A DNA stretch of 64,000 nt from Echinometra lucunter (Eukaryota; Echinodermata; Echinoidea; Camarodonta; Echinometridae), in contig CM057171.1 of the NCBI GenBank assembly GCA_029962745.1, positions 19,044,034 to 19,108,033 on the forward strand. The letters run 5' to 3'. Below the pieces are notes generated by a model. It searched no databases and was not told the DNA's origin. It worked only from the letters and a program-made list of their open reading frames with translations. A program made the translations under genes and the position numbers. Below are positions 38,462-49,422 of this stretch, one piece after another. Each line of letters opens with the position of its first letter. Within the stretch, counting starts at the first letter, position 1.

Positions 38462-38695
38462 CAGGGCCAGAGCAGCGCCAGGGTATTTCAATAGGGGGAG
38501 GCGGCAAGCTGACCTGTAGATGAGTCTTATACGTTTTAAATGAACAGTTATAGTTGCATGACCCAGACCTCTCATTCCTCGTACTCTTAAGTTCCTCCTT
38601 TTCTTCCTTTCTGTTCTTTTTCTCCTTTAAAAAAAAAAATCACTTGAAAAGAGGACGACCGACCCTGCCTCTCCCCTTATATAGCGCTGCCCCTG
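38462..38695. mobile_element. hAT-like MITE family, copy 4, inverted (234 bp)
   Basis: Ends CAGGGCCAGAGCAGCGCC...GCGCTGCCCCTG with exact 8-bp duplications ATTTATGC at 38454-38461 and 38696-38703. Relative to copies 1-3 it lies in the opposite orientation: the gccagggtatttcaat end is on the left and the pyrimidine-rich strand is read. Confidence 0.88.
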
Positions 38696-39184
38696 ATTTA
38701 TGCACATCACTATTATGACGCTTTAGGAAGTAAAAATAATATAATCTGAATGCGTCCATATTCTGACTAGTTGTGCATTTGAATGTTATTTATTTATTTA
38801 TTTATATTTGTTTATTTTGTTTTATTCATTTTATACAGCAGCGTTGGCCTGTTTAGTTTTGTAAAACTGCTTTCGAAAGGCGCCCCGCAGTAATAACAAA
38901 CATCATATATTTACTGAATGTCACTGTAAAGAGAAGACTGTGATCCAGTAGAAGCGATGACAAATAAATTGTCATTTTGTGAGACTTCTCATTTCACCTA
39001 AGAAGAATGCTGGTAGGAATATCACGCGAAAACAAGGGTTGCCCTTCAACTTATCCCATACATGCAGTGTGACGTTACAGAAGCTGGAAAAGTTTGGACC
39101 ACACTTTCATGACTCATGATGTATAGTCTCATATACTGGCAACACCCTCACCACCCTCACCATGCATGCTCACCATCAGTCCTG

Positions 39185-39240
39185 GGGCCTGGGGCTGTTT
39201 CATAAAGCTGCTTGTAAAAGATATTTAAAAAAAGAAAAGA

Positions 39241-39283
<43 letters not shown>

Positions 39284-39995
39284 TATGTCAATAGAATAAA
39301 AAAAAAAATTATCAAAGCTATTTGAAAATAATGATAATAATAATAAAGCTTGTTGGTGATAATCAGAACTGACTGATATTCAACACGAATCAACACACAC
39401 TCCGTACGAATGACTTTACAAATGACTTTACCAATGACTGGAATATGGCAAGCCAAATGGGATGCCCCAATTTTTTCCTGACTTTAACAAAAATGTGACT
39501 TCATTTCCCATAATCTTGATTGAATTGTGCAAAAATATATTTCACAATAACAAATTTTGGAAACAACATGCAGTAATGTCAATCTATGTCTGTATATTTC
39601 ACCTTTACCTAATGCGATTTATGATTGAGAATCCCATTTAGCCTGCCATATTCAAGTCGGGGGTGTTTCATAAAGCTGTTCGTAAAGCTACGAATGACTT
39701 TACGAACGACTTAAATATGGCAAGTCAAATGGGATTCTCAATAAATCGCATCAGCTAAACTAAGGTGAAATATGCAGATGTATACTACTAGATTAAAAGT
39801 ACTATTGTTTACAAACGCTTTTATTGCAAAGTATATTTTTTGGCACAATTTGATTGGGATTATGGCAAATGCAGTCACACTTTTTTCAAACGTCAGGAAA
39901 AAAAAGGCATCCCATTTGGCACTTCATATTCAAGTCGTTTGTAAAGTCATGCGTAACTTTACGAACAGCTTTATGACGAACAGCTTTATGACCCC
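39185..39995. mobile_element. Two abutting TTTCATAAAGC MITEs in opposite orientation
   Basis: A left copy (39185-39658) starts ctggggctgtttcataaagc. The right copy (39659-39995) starts gggggtgtttcataaagc and ends gaacagctttatgac. The last 110 bp of the left copy mirror the first part of the right copy (atatggcaagtcaaatggga, then aaatcgcat, then ggtgaaatat), so the junction is palindromic; the left copy lacks its outer end there. A (GA)n run lies at 39246-39283. Confidence 0.7.
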
Positions 39996-40053
39996 CCCCC
40001 CCCCCCTCCCCCGCACTGCACCAGAATTCCCACAACCATGACTACTGTCAGTA

Positions 40054-40753
40054 GGGGCGTTCACACACAAGGTAACAAGTGAGATTCAGATATCGATTTT
40101 CTAATCGCGATTAGAAAATCGATTTTATTTTGTGTGTGGACAGAATAATCTCACCAATATTCTAATCGCGATTCAACTCGCAGTATAGTAACAAGTACGA
40201 TTTTTCAGAATAATCGAAATTATTTGTCGTGCGTTTTGTGTGTGAACGGAATCGCGATTAGAAAATCGGTTTTATCTATCCCATCATTCTTTGCGCGTGT
40301 GCGATCGATGCGCTGTGCATCCAGTATGCAGTGTATGCAGTGTGTGTGTTACTGGATGCATGCACTGTATGAGCATGGACCGCACTGCACGCTATCTTGC
40401 TGCCGTTGATCTCGTATGTTTTGTGTAATAGTACATAATTATTTAGTATCTAATTATTAAGTTTGTTGTACCATCTGTAGCCCCTTCACTGTCGATGTGT
40501 GTTTCCCCCGTCCAGATCGTGTATAACAGATGTTTATTAAAGCGGAGAGGTTTGTGGGCTCTCCTGTCTGTTTCCGTTGCTTCGTGTGTGTGAATGGTCA
40601 AAAACAAAATCGGAATTTGAATTGCGATTAGAATCGCGATCCAAATTTCGATTTTCCTTGGGTGTGACTGTGAACGGTAACAGTAAAACTGAAGTTTGGA
40701 TCGCGATTCAAATCGCGATTCAAATTTCAATTCCTCTTGTGTGTGAATGTGCC
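40054..40753. mobile_element. MITE with GGGGCGTTCACACACAAG end, about 700 bp
   Basis: Left ggggcgttcacacacaag; right cttgtgtgtgaatgtgcc. TA flanks both ends. The subterminal parts are packed with ATCGCGATT-type palindromes (aatcgcgattagaaaatcg, gatcgcgattcaaatcgc). There is no transposase frame. Confidence 0.8.
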
Positions 40754-40778
40754 TAGTGTCTACTAAACCTCTTTTATA

Positions 40779-41170
40779 CTGCTTTCACATCAAGGTACGG
40801 TCGCTGCGACCGTACCCAGCGACCGATCGGACGTGCTTTCACACCTCCGTCAAAATTTGGTCAGGCCCAGAGCGATCGGTCGCTGTATAGCTGACCTAGC
40901 CGGAAGCGGAAGTAGAGATAGTGCGTAGGCATGTATGGGGGGTCATTGCATTTCGATCGGTCGCTGAGTACGATGTGCTTTCACATGTAGCTTGCATCGG
41001 TCGCCATCGGTCGCTGAAGTACCTCACCGACCGTACTCAACCACCGGTCGTTTTTGACCAAAACGATCGGTCGCAGCGACCGATGAAATGCTTTCACATT
41101 ATGATTTCATCGGTCGCAGCGACCGCTCGCAGCGACCGGTCGCAGCGACCGTACCTTGGTGTGAAAGCAG
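40779..41170. mobile_element. MITE with CTGCTTTCACATCAAGG ends, 392 bp
   Basis: Left ctgctttcacatcaaggtac; right gtaccttggtgtgaaagcag; TA on both sides. Many internal ATCGGTCGC/GCGACCG units on both strands and internal repeats of the gctttcaca end (40834, 40977, 41090). It lies 25 bp from the preceding element. Confidence 0.85.
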
Positions 41171-41387
41171 TATTAATCACCGTTATCCTTTCCACTATGT
41201 ACCATCCATCATATACTAGTATACTCACACGTATACTTTTTTTTAGGAGCGTACCTTTGATTCTCGTTATGGGCTAAATAAAAGAACTATTACAGTAGTT
41301 ACTGATTTACTATACAATTCTGAATATATTCTGTTTTGTGTTTTTAACTGATTCACTATAAATGCATGCTTTTTCCTTTGTTGTCTT

Positions 41388-41419
<32 letters not shown>

Positions 41420-41575
41420 AATATGGGTATATATCAACCCTCAAATGAATTTTTTTTTTTCCACGGGGGCTCTTTTTCCAAAACCCTAATAAAAAAGAGC
41501 CCCCGTCAGCTTTCTCACGGAGGCTCTTTTTGTGATGACGGGGGCTCTTTTTTTGCATGTATTTTTTGTTCATCT
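41388..41575. repeat. AT microsatellite and GGGGGCTCTTTTT inverted units
   Basis: (AT)n at 41388-41412, followed by four units of the type acgggggctcttttt (41463, 41500 inverted, 41516, 41538) that can pair with each other. Confidence 0.7.
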
Positions 41576-41914
41576 TACCCCCCTGAAAACACTTTATTAG
41601 CCTTTTAATTCAATGTTTAGCTAATGTTTTGTACCACTTGACTTAAAATTAGGTTTCCCGGAGTTTCCTCCTTATTTATGTGATCCAACATTTTATGTAC
41701 CGTATTTTATTATATAGGCCTGGCACGAGTAGTGATTTTACTATTCGAGGCGAGCAGATAAAAATACTCGAGTTTTTTCGAGTACCCGAGTAGTAATTTT
41801 CTGTCAAATTACCGCTAATTTGCATCATAAATTACGGCCAATTCATAGTTTGAAGTCTTTGGACTTGGGCTCCGATCGTCGCGAGTGGCAATATCCACCA
41901 CAGAATGCAATATA

Positions 41915-41967
<53 letters not shown>

Positions 41968-41985
41968 CATACATATATATATATA
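41915..41985. repeat. (AT)n microsatellite
   Basis: About 60 bp of alternating AT with CATA interruptions near its right end. Confidence 0.9.
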
Positions 41986-42338
41986 ATATACGACAAATAA
42001 CGTGCCATCTTTTATTGATGATACTACATGTTTAAACCTTAATAAACACCCTATTTATGAATGGAATAAAACAACAGCTTTATATTCCCTCAATATTAAC
42101 CCCTCAAAGGAGGTCTTCATTTCAGGAATGAGCAGTGATATCTCCTTTATTTAAAAAAAAGGGGGTTACCCAAAGCTGAAACAATGTTAGTTCATTCAAA
42201 AGAGCGTAATTTCATCAGCAGAAAATCATCTGCCTATTTTTTTGTTTTAAGTCGTGTTGCCAAGAAAAACCCCAAATTTAAGATTTCAGGATATTTTGGC
42301 CCCTCAGCTGTGTCCCAGTTTCAAATGGGTATCCACAA

Positions 42339-42463
42339 TGACGTCAAAGTGGTTACCTTGTCGCGCAACTCTAGCAAAATGCGCGCAAAGTATAATACAT
42401 ATTGTACAGTCTATTGCGCAGCACAACTGCAATGCGCGAAGCTGGGTAACCACTTTTACGTCA
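42339..42463. mobile_element. Foldback element with TGACGTCAAAGTGGTTACC ends
   Basis: tgacgtcaaagtggttacc at the left, ggtaaccacttttacgtca at the right; internal pairing of gcgcaa/ttgcgc parts. 125 bp, non-coding. Confidence 0.75.
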
Positions 42464-42480
42464 GATCATACCTCATACTC

Positions 42481-43552
42481 AAATTTTTTGTCAACTCTTG
42501 ACTATTCACAAATAATTAGCCAAAATGCATTGATTTCGATTGAAAATCATCATTTTTTTAAATGTATTTCTTCTTAGAATTCTATTCTCGATCATATATC
42601 ATTAAAAAATATATATACTGTATATTGTGTAATCACTGTAACGGATATATTATTCATATAGTGCAGCTGCTCTATGAATGGTCTACCACGTTTTCATGGA
42701 AATTCTGAAATGCCTCACTACAGACTGAAAGGAGGTTGTTCTTCAATAAAGGTTGGATAATGGTAGCAGATTTGGGTTTCCCCATTACACGTTCGAAGGC
42801 TGTTTTGACATGATTGAATGTCTCATCATTTAAAATCCTGGGGAGCGTTTCATGAAGAGTTTTGTCGGTGATTTTCACTGACAACTGTTATAAGCTACTG
42901 AAAATCCTCGCCTCTGATTGGCTGAGAGCAAATTAGTCAGTGAAAATCACCGACAAAACTCTTTATGAAACGCTCCCCTGTTCAGTACCCTGCACGATCA
43001 TGATTGACAATATGTTTTGATGATCACCCTGATGATATAGGTGCAGTGCACCTAAATATATAGAGTCGTAAGTGAAATTATGAAATTTTTGGTCAACTCT
43101 TGACTATTCACAAATAATTAGCCAAAATGCATTGATTTCGATTGAAAATCATCAAATTTTTAAATGTATTTCTTCTTAGAATTCTATTCTCGATCATATA
43201 TCATTAAAAAAAAATATTGTGTAATCACTTTAACAGATAAATTATAGTGCAGCTGCTCTATGAATGTATCATGCTCTACTGCGTTGTCATGGAAATTCTG
43301 AAATGCCTCACTGCAGACACACAATAACTGACTGAAAGGAGGTGGGTCTTCAATAAAGCTTGGATAATGGTAGCAGATTTGGGTTTCCCCATTACACGTT
43401 CGAAGGCTGTTTTGACATGATTGAATGTTTCATCATTTAAAATCCTGTTCCGTACCCTGCACAATCATGATTGACAATATGTTTTGATGATCGCCCTGAT
43501 GATATAAGTGCAGTGCCTCTGAATAAATAGAGTCGTACGTGAAATTGTGAAA
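42481..43552. repeat. Tandem segmental duplication, two units of about 465 bp plus an insertion
   Basis: Unit 1 is 42481-43086 and unit 2 is 43087-43552. They share long nearly identical runs (tcaactcttgactattcaca, gtttccccattacacgttcg, atgattgacaatatgttttg). Unit 1 is longer because a 137-bp MITE (42841-42977) sits in it; unit 2 carries the unoccupied site at 43445-43447. A minus-strand frame is kept across part of both units, but a real gene is not supported. Confidence 0.88.
42841..42977. mobile_element. GGGAGCGTTTCATGA MITE, 137 bp, with empty paralogous site
   Basis: Ends GGGAGCGTTTCATGA...TCATAAAG-type/GAAACGCTCCC, long arms (ttttgtcggtgattttcact), central tgattggct. Flanked by CTG on both sides (42838-42840, 42978-42980), while the duplicated unit at 43439-43450 reads aaatcctgttccg with one CTG. 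This fixes the element ends and a 3-bp (at most 4-bp) target duplication. Confidence 0.92.
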
Positions 43553-44522
43553 TGCACTGTTATTGCAATAGATTCTTCATTTTGTTTGGAGGATGGGCTG
43601 TGCTATGTTCTTTAAAGATAAAATGATGTGTCGTTTGCACCTTTTGTTCGGAAGATGATTATCAATATTACTGTGTTTGAGTTTCATATTGCAAAGTTTT
43701 ATTTTTCCACGCCAGCAAAATACTCAGTCCTTCATAAGTACAATTGACAAAATGATTGAAACCGATTCTTTCCAGACCATTACAAAAATACAAGTCACTA
43801 TTTTCAAAACAGTGACAGACATAACAATGACGTGAAAAAACAACCTTCTTCACCAAAAGAAAAGAGTAATCAATCTTGTCAAAGCTCACATCAGTCATTA
43901 TGTCTGGGTCAATATCAGCTTCCTTACAAAAGAATATGATGATGATGACGAAGAAGAAGAAGAAGAAGATGATGAAAAAGAAAGAGAGAAAAAAAAAGGA
44001 GGAGGACGATGAGAAGAGGAAAATAATCTCTAAACATTCACATAGGGAAACCGTAGCATCTGACAATCAATCAATCCTCGAAACAATTTTCTAGATTTGG
44101 CTGTTGACAATAAAAAAAACAGGGGGCCCACATTATATTGCAATCTCCCACTTTTAACTGGGCCCCACCTTCACGTGTGTTGCGAAATCCATAATCATAT
44201 AATTATATCAATAATTCATACAGCATCTTTGTAAAGTCTGTATCCACAGACTTGATTCCGACTTGAATCGCACATGACTTGAAAGCATGGGCAAAAAAGG
44301 CAAACCAGAACCTCCCCCCCCCCCCCCCACTCTAGAATGGATAAATGAAAATAATGGAAAATTATGGAATGAAATGATGTGAATGCTGAAGTAAAGTGAA
44401 AAAATGTAAAATGAGGAAAAAACGAGAAACGAAGCGGGAAATATCCTGCCGATTCCTTTTTATCCTAGGCCTGGTAAATTATAACTGCTTTCATGGAACG
44501 ACAATTTCTTCATTTAACAGAG

Positions 44523-44563
<41 letters not shown>

Positions 44564-45005
44564 TCGCTTTAATTTTCATGTCGAAGTTTGAATTCAAGGC
44601 AGATTCTTTCACATCATTATTGCGAGGGTAGACTGAATGAGGGGGGGGGGGGGGTGGAGGAAGATGTATTTTTCAAAAAAAATTTAACGGACTTCCACAA
44701 CAAGCGAGATGGTGGTGGTGGTGGGGGGGGGGGGTTCAAATTCCAGTATGATCCGTCTCTTTTCTGTTGATCTTGCCTATTGGAACCATTGTCAGTTATT
44801 TTTCATGCAGAAGAACCCTTTTTCAAAAGAAATCATTCAAACCTCGAAACCGAAAGTAAAATCATGACGGCCACCCGCATAAGGGTTGTGATAGAAAAGT
44901 GGAAGAAATTTGTACGAACAGTGTATTTGTTTAGACCAATAGAGTGAACATGGTCTAGGCAGAAGCAATTTATCCAAAATATATTTTGTATTGCCTTTTT
45001 TAGTC
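43553..45005. other. Intergenic, microsatellites only
   Basis: (GAA)n with GAT units near 43936-44010, (GA)n at 44525-44556, and poly-G/C runs near 44312, 44642 and 44722. No exon or transposon was recognised. Confidence 0.45.
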
Positions 45006-45007
45006 CT

Positions 45008-45157
45008 GGGAACCCTTGCATAAAACTTACCCTTAATGGTAACTCTGCCATCAATGGCAACTACCATTGTACATTGCTCAACAGCAAATCAAGTTCATTT
45101 AAGGTTTCCATTGATGACAAAGTTACCATCAATTGTAAGTTTTATGCAAGGCTGCCC
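45008..45157. mobile_element. TTGCATAAAACTTACC MITE family, copy 1
   Basis: Left cccttgcataaaacttaccc, right gtaagttttatgcaaggctg; inner arms taactctgccatcaatgg and ccattgatgacaaagttacc; centre caacagcaaatcaag. Related copies lie at 54411-54557 and 61830-61991. Confidence 0.8.
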
Positions 45158-45584
45158 TTGGCTGCGTTATTCCATTGACCTACTAGATGGAGGGGGGGGG
45201 GGGGGGGGGGGGGGTCAAGAATTTAGACTTTATGATGGTTTCGAGAAACGTAGCACAGGTTCAGGATTGGAGGCCCCTATCGTAAAATATTTAGAATTTA
45301 AATTAATTTGTTTTTAATTACTGCGGAAACCTGTGATGGTATCATGGCAGACGTATAGGAATATAAGACAGTACATCATGCATTGCACTGTTGACATGGC
45401 CGAGTCGTGAATAATTACATCATTAATCAAAATATATATATGCACGCACCGATTGCCGATCGACAAGGCAGTCTTGTCGTTTGTTACTCCAGTAGAAGCA
45501 ATCGTAACGAGTCCCTGTCCTATGCTTTTAAAGCATGCGCCAGATCAGGCCTATCCTGACATGCCTGGCGACAAAAACAAGTCT

Positions 45585-45905
45585 TCACCTTAAAATTTGG
45601 GGGTTGGGCATGTTGGGAAGTAACATGAAATTTGGACCTACACCAAAAATTTGCTGACCGAAGCAAATAAATAATAAAATGGTGCCCAGCTTAATGTTTT
45701 GGGGAGAGGGAACACACAGTTTTATGTCCTCAGGTCCTCAGCGTAGTTTTTATTTTTTTTCTTGGGGGGGGGGGGGGGGGGGGATATACACCCAAAAATT
45801 GTTGACAATGACAGGAAAAAAAGTCCTGAGCTTGAAATTGGAGGGGGCATATCCTATTTTTGCGTCCCCTACCCTTAAAATTGGTGGCACACCCCCCCCC
45901 CAAAA
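45585..45905. repeat. Dispersed G/C-tract repeat, copy 2
   Basis: Phrases caccttaaaatttggggg, acaccaaaaatttgctgacc, poly-G with atatacaccc, and a poly-C end resemble 2395-2745. Diverged, boundaries approximate. Confidence 0.5.
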
Positions 45906-45936
45906 AAAAAAAAAATCCACAGGCCCTCAATTTACG

Positions 45937-45972
<36 letters not shown>

Positions 45973-46170
45973 GCTCAAACCTGCCGTTTGGAAATAATTG
46001 TAAATAATTAATTGGAAAGTCTAACAAGAAATTCACTTTATATTTCGGGAAAAAAATAAAAGATTTCTTCTTTTTTAAGTGTTAATTTTTTTTTCAAAGA
46101 GTTTTTACGCTTCCTCTTGAAATTTTATCTCGTCGTAGTCCAGCATGACCGCATTGGACATGATGTGCAG

Positions 46171-46971
46171 GGGTGGTATTCTGAACACCGTTTTAACTGT
46201 GTTTTAAGTTATGTTATAACGTCTGTTTTAAGGCATTGATTTACAACACCGCTAAAACAGTCTTTAAACGGTATTCTGAGAACTGTTTTAACGGTGTTGT
46301 AAGTCATCAAAGCCACATCCACCGCAAAGATATTATCCAATGGGGAAAGTCGTTAGAGATGAGTCTAAGCTGACTCAGCCAATAAGATCGCTCCCTGGGG
46401 AAGGGGTGCGTGAAACGCGTGAACTTATATATTCGCGTTGTAATGATCGCATTAGTTTGCGCTTAGTTTCTTGCTTTAATTCAGATGTGATGATGTGACA
46501 GAATTATTTGTGCAAATCATCTTTGATATTATCGCAGACAATTGCCAAATTTCTCCACTCAAGGCAAAAATTCTTTCGAAATGTTGTTTCGGGAATAAAA
46601 GTGAGGTTTATTGGATCTCGTTATCCCCCTCATTCCAACCAAAAACATTTATGAGCGAAAAAAATGCCGCCTTGACATACCACATGCAAAGTTAAAACAC
46701 CTCCCACCCTGTTTTATCTCATGAGCATGAAATGTCAAGCGGAAAGAGTTAAAACAGGAGATAAAACGGTCTTCAGAATACCGTGTTATTACATATGGTA
46801 TTTTTACGCGCTTGCGCACGACTTGCGCCAGGCATGCAAGGTAAGATGCGCGGTTAGAAAGATAAAAAAAAACTTAAAACAAAAGTTAAAACAGAGATAA
46901 AACGGTGTTCAGAATACCGATTTGCTAAAACAGACTTAAAACAGAGTTAAAACAGTCTCAGAATACCACCC
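46171..46971. mobile_element. MITE with GGGTGGTATTCTGA ends, 801 bp
   Basis: Ends GGGTGGTATTCTGAACAC...TCAGAATACCACCC flanked by CAG on both sides (46168-46170, 46972-46974). The subterminal parts repeat gttttaac/gttaaaac and cagaatacc motifs many times (46269, 46775, 46910). The interior is unique, with no transposase frame. Confidence 0.88.
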
Positions 46972-46974
46972 CAG

Positions 46975-48500
46975 GACATGGCTTTGTTTTGCAAGGGCCA
47001 GCCTGCATGACAAAGCCTCAAAGTATGACGACCCTTCCCCTCCCATAATTCTCACCAAGTAAAATGACGTGGAGACGTGCTTACAGCAGTTACAAAATGT
47101 AGATTCGTCCATAATGTCCTGCTGTTAAATCTAGTCCAAGAAAATAGGACCGTTCACTGTCTTTCAGTGTGCGCATGTTTTCTCTCTAGAACCCCATGCT
47201 ACAAGCTACATGTTTTCATTTCAAATGTTTTGCATAGCTATTGCTTTGCCGGAAAAACCCTCTGACAAGCTTATTTGTCAAGAGAAACTTTTGTTCAGCA
47301 AGTAATTATGCAAGAAATTAGTGAACAGATCTGGTACACAGGGGTTTTTCCTTCAACGACAGATGACGATAACCTCTACGTAAAGTTGGCCTCCTGGTGG
47401 GCATGGCCGGTGCGTGCAGATATTTAGATTAAACCCATGATCTCACACGATCGTATACTTGTTTTTAAAACATGTATACAATGCCAATCTCTACCCTATG
47501 CCTATGGGTTCTCGCTTGGTATTCGGGGATGTGCCGCTGTAATGTGTCGCCTTTTTTTTTCTTCAGGAAATCCCTAAACATGGGGTATGGTTTGTGCCGG
47601 AAAATCCCTAAACATGACTCCAAATATGACAAAACCTAAAAAATGGGTCACTTTTAAAAATGAAAAATCCCATGGCGGCAACCCGGATGTATTCCGCCCA
47701 GCACACCTTGTTAAAAAAAAAAAGATACAAGTTATCCGTGGTACAACCATGGTAATTCTTATGCCGTAAAAATTATACCATTCACTTACCGTGGGTGTAG
47801 TGGTTACTGTGGTACTTTTCTTCTCGAGGGATCCTTTTTCGGGGTATTTCCCCACTAACACCCCCTGTTTTTCATCACCTTTTGAATATTTGGCTTTATA
47901 CTCTGAGGGCGGGGGTGCTTGTTAGGCCTATAGAATGGGGAAGTGGAGGGAGAAAACAAATTTAAAGTGAATTCCCGTACTTGTCTCTTTTCATTCATAT
48001 TGTTGTGAGCGTTCGGGCAGAAACTGATTATTTATTGTGAAATTCGTAATCCCATTAGGAAAATAATGAAACGGAAAGTCTAAACTAAAGGGTATTTCTT
48101 TTTCTTTCTTTTGGAAAAAGGACAAAAATACATTGAAATGTGATTTGTAATAGAGATTTACTGGCCCTTTAGGCAAAACCTCAACATATGGGACACAGAG
48201 CTCAAGTCGCTCTGTGCCCTGTTAATTCGAAATAAAAATCTAAAATCACTACAGAGTCTTCTTTTTGTTACAATTAAACTTTTAAAATAAAAAAAATACA
48301 ATAATATTCGACCTTCCTACGGAGAATAACATAAACAAACAAAAAATTGCACATATGGAACTATGATGAGGGAAAAGTGCTTTAAATGCCTCTTATTCTG
48401 ATATTTACTCGTTTTTCTCAGATCTGTTTTCATTTAAATGATTTTAATGGATTACTTTAACAGATTTTGGGTAGTTAATGAATGAAACACTGATGGAAAT
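46975..48500. other. Intergenic, no gene seen
   Basis: Mixed unique sequence. I see no supported exon, RNA gene or transposon with clear ends. Confidence 0.4.
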
Positions 48501-48523
48501 GTGCAAAAGCTACCCTGAATTTA

Positions 48524-48906
48524 AGCGTAACGTCAGTTACCAACATGTCTTCAGTAAATTTTTCATTGCGCTAAAACAAATTATTCAAATGGCTCATTAT
48601 TTTGCACTTCTCTTCCCTGGAACCTAGGTGTAATGTCAAATGAATTACATAATCCCTACAAGTCTGAGACATGATATAGATTTGATTCGACACCATCATT
48701 TTCCATGTCTTTTTGCGTAACGTCAGTTACCGGTCCCTTTTTCGCTTGCTGTGTGATAAGAAATGCAGTTTGAGATAAAAACTGTCCATGTGTTTCTTCC
48801 CCATTATCAATTTATTTATCTATAGTAATTAAAAGTCGAAGCAAGTGTCATCCACAAAACTACAATAATACCAGTAGTAGTCTATCTTGGTAACGTCAGT
48901 TACCGT
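48524..48906. repeat. GTAACGTCAGTTACC motif, three spaced copies
   Basis: The exact 15-mer gtaacgtcagttacc occurs at 48527, 48717 and 48890, spaced 190 and 173 bp; the first two are preceded by gc and T-rich sequence. The DNA between does not align clearly. It may be a decayed tandem repeat of about 180 bp in which only this motif is kept. Confidence 0.6.
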
Positions 48907-49209
48907 GGAATTGCCCTTCCAAAAAATTTCCTTGTCTCGTAAACATGGTATAGTCATGTGGTTGATTGATATATGGAGAGATACATAACAGCAGACATGA
49001 TAGGCAAGGCCTTTTTATTATTAAACATATGTGACGTTCATTGTTTTTATTTTCGAGGGCATGCATGCCATCATACTAACCTTTAAAGGATCAAGAATGG
49101 ACCTCGGTGAAGACCTCATGCAGGAGTCGTGATGACGGACAGTCAAGCTGTCCGGAACGTCGAGCCTTTTCTTCTCATCGCCGCCTTATCTGGTTTAAAG
49201 TCCTTTTCC

Positions 49210-49368
49210 GGGTAGCGTTTCATCAACATTTGTTGTCTGACAAGTTGTCAGATCTGACATCTTTCCTTGATTTTGATTGGCTGAGAAGCATCGTTACTAT
49301 GGTAACTGTCGGATAAAACAGACTCTGTCGGATAAAACATCCGGTAAGTCCTTTCATGAAACGCTCCC
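49210..49368. mobile_element. GCGTTTCATGAAACGC-type MITE, diverged relative of 42841-42977
   Basis: Left gggtagcgtttcatcaac, right ctttcatgaaacgctccc, centre tgattggctgagaagc as in 42841-42977 (tgattggctgagagc). The inner arms differ (ctgtcggataaaaca). Confidence 0.65.
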
Positions 49369-49422
49369 CAGGACTTCACTCATTCTCAAGAAATATACAT
49401 TCCACTCTTACTCTCTATCTCG

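Noticed and set aside
42672..43464. Minus-strand frame kept in both tandem units (ILNDETFNHVKTAFERV)
   Set aside because: The DNA is almost identical between units, so a shared frame is expected; no splice sites or known domain support a gene.
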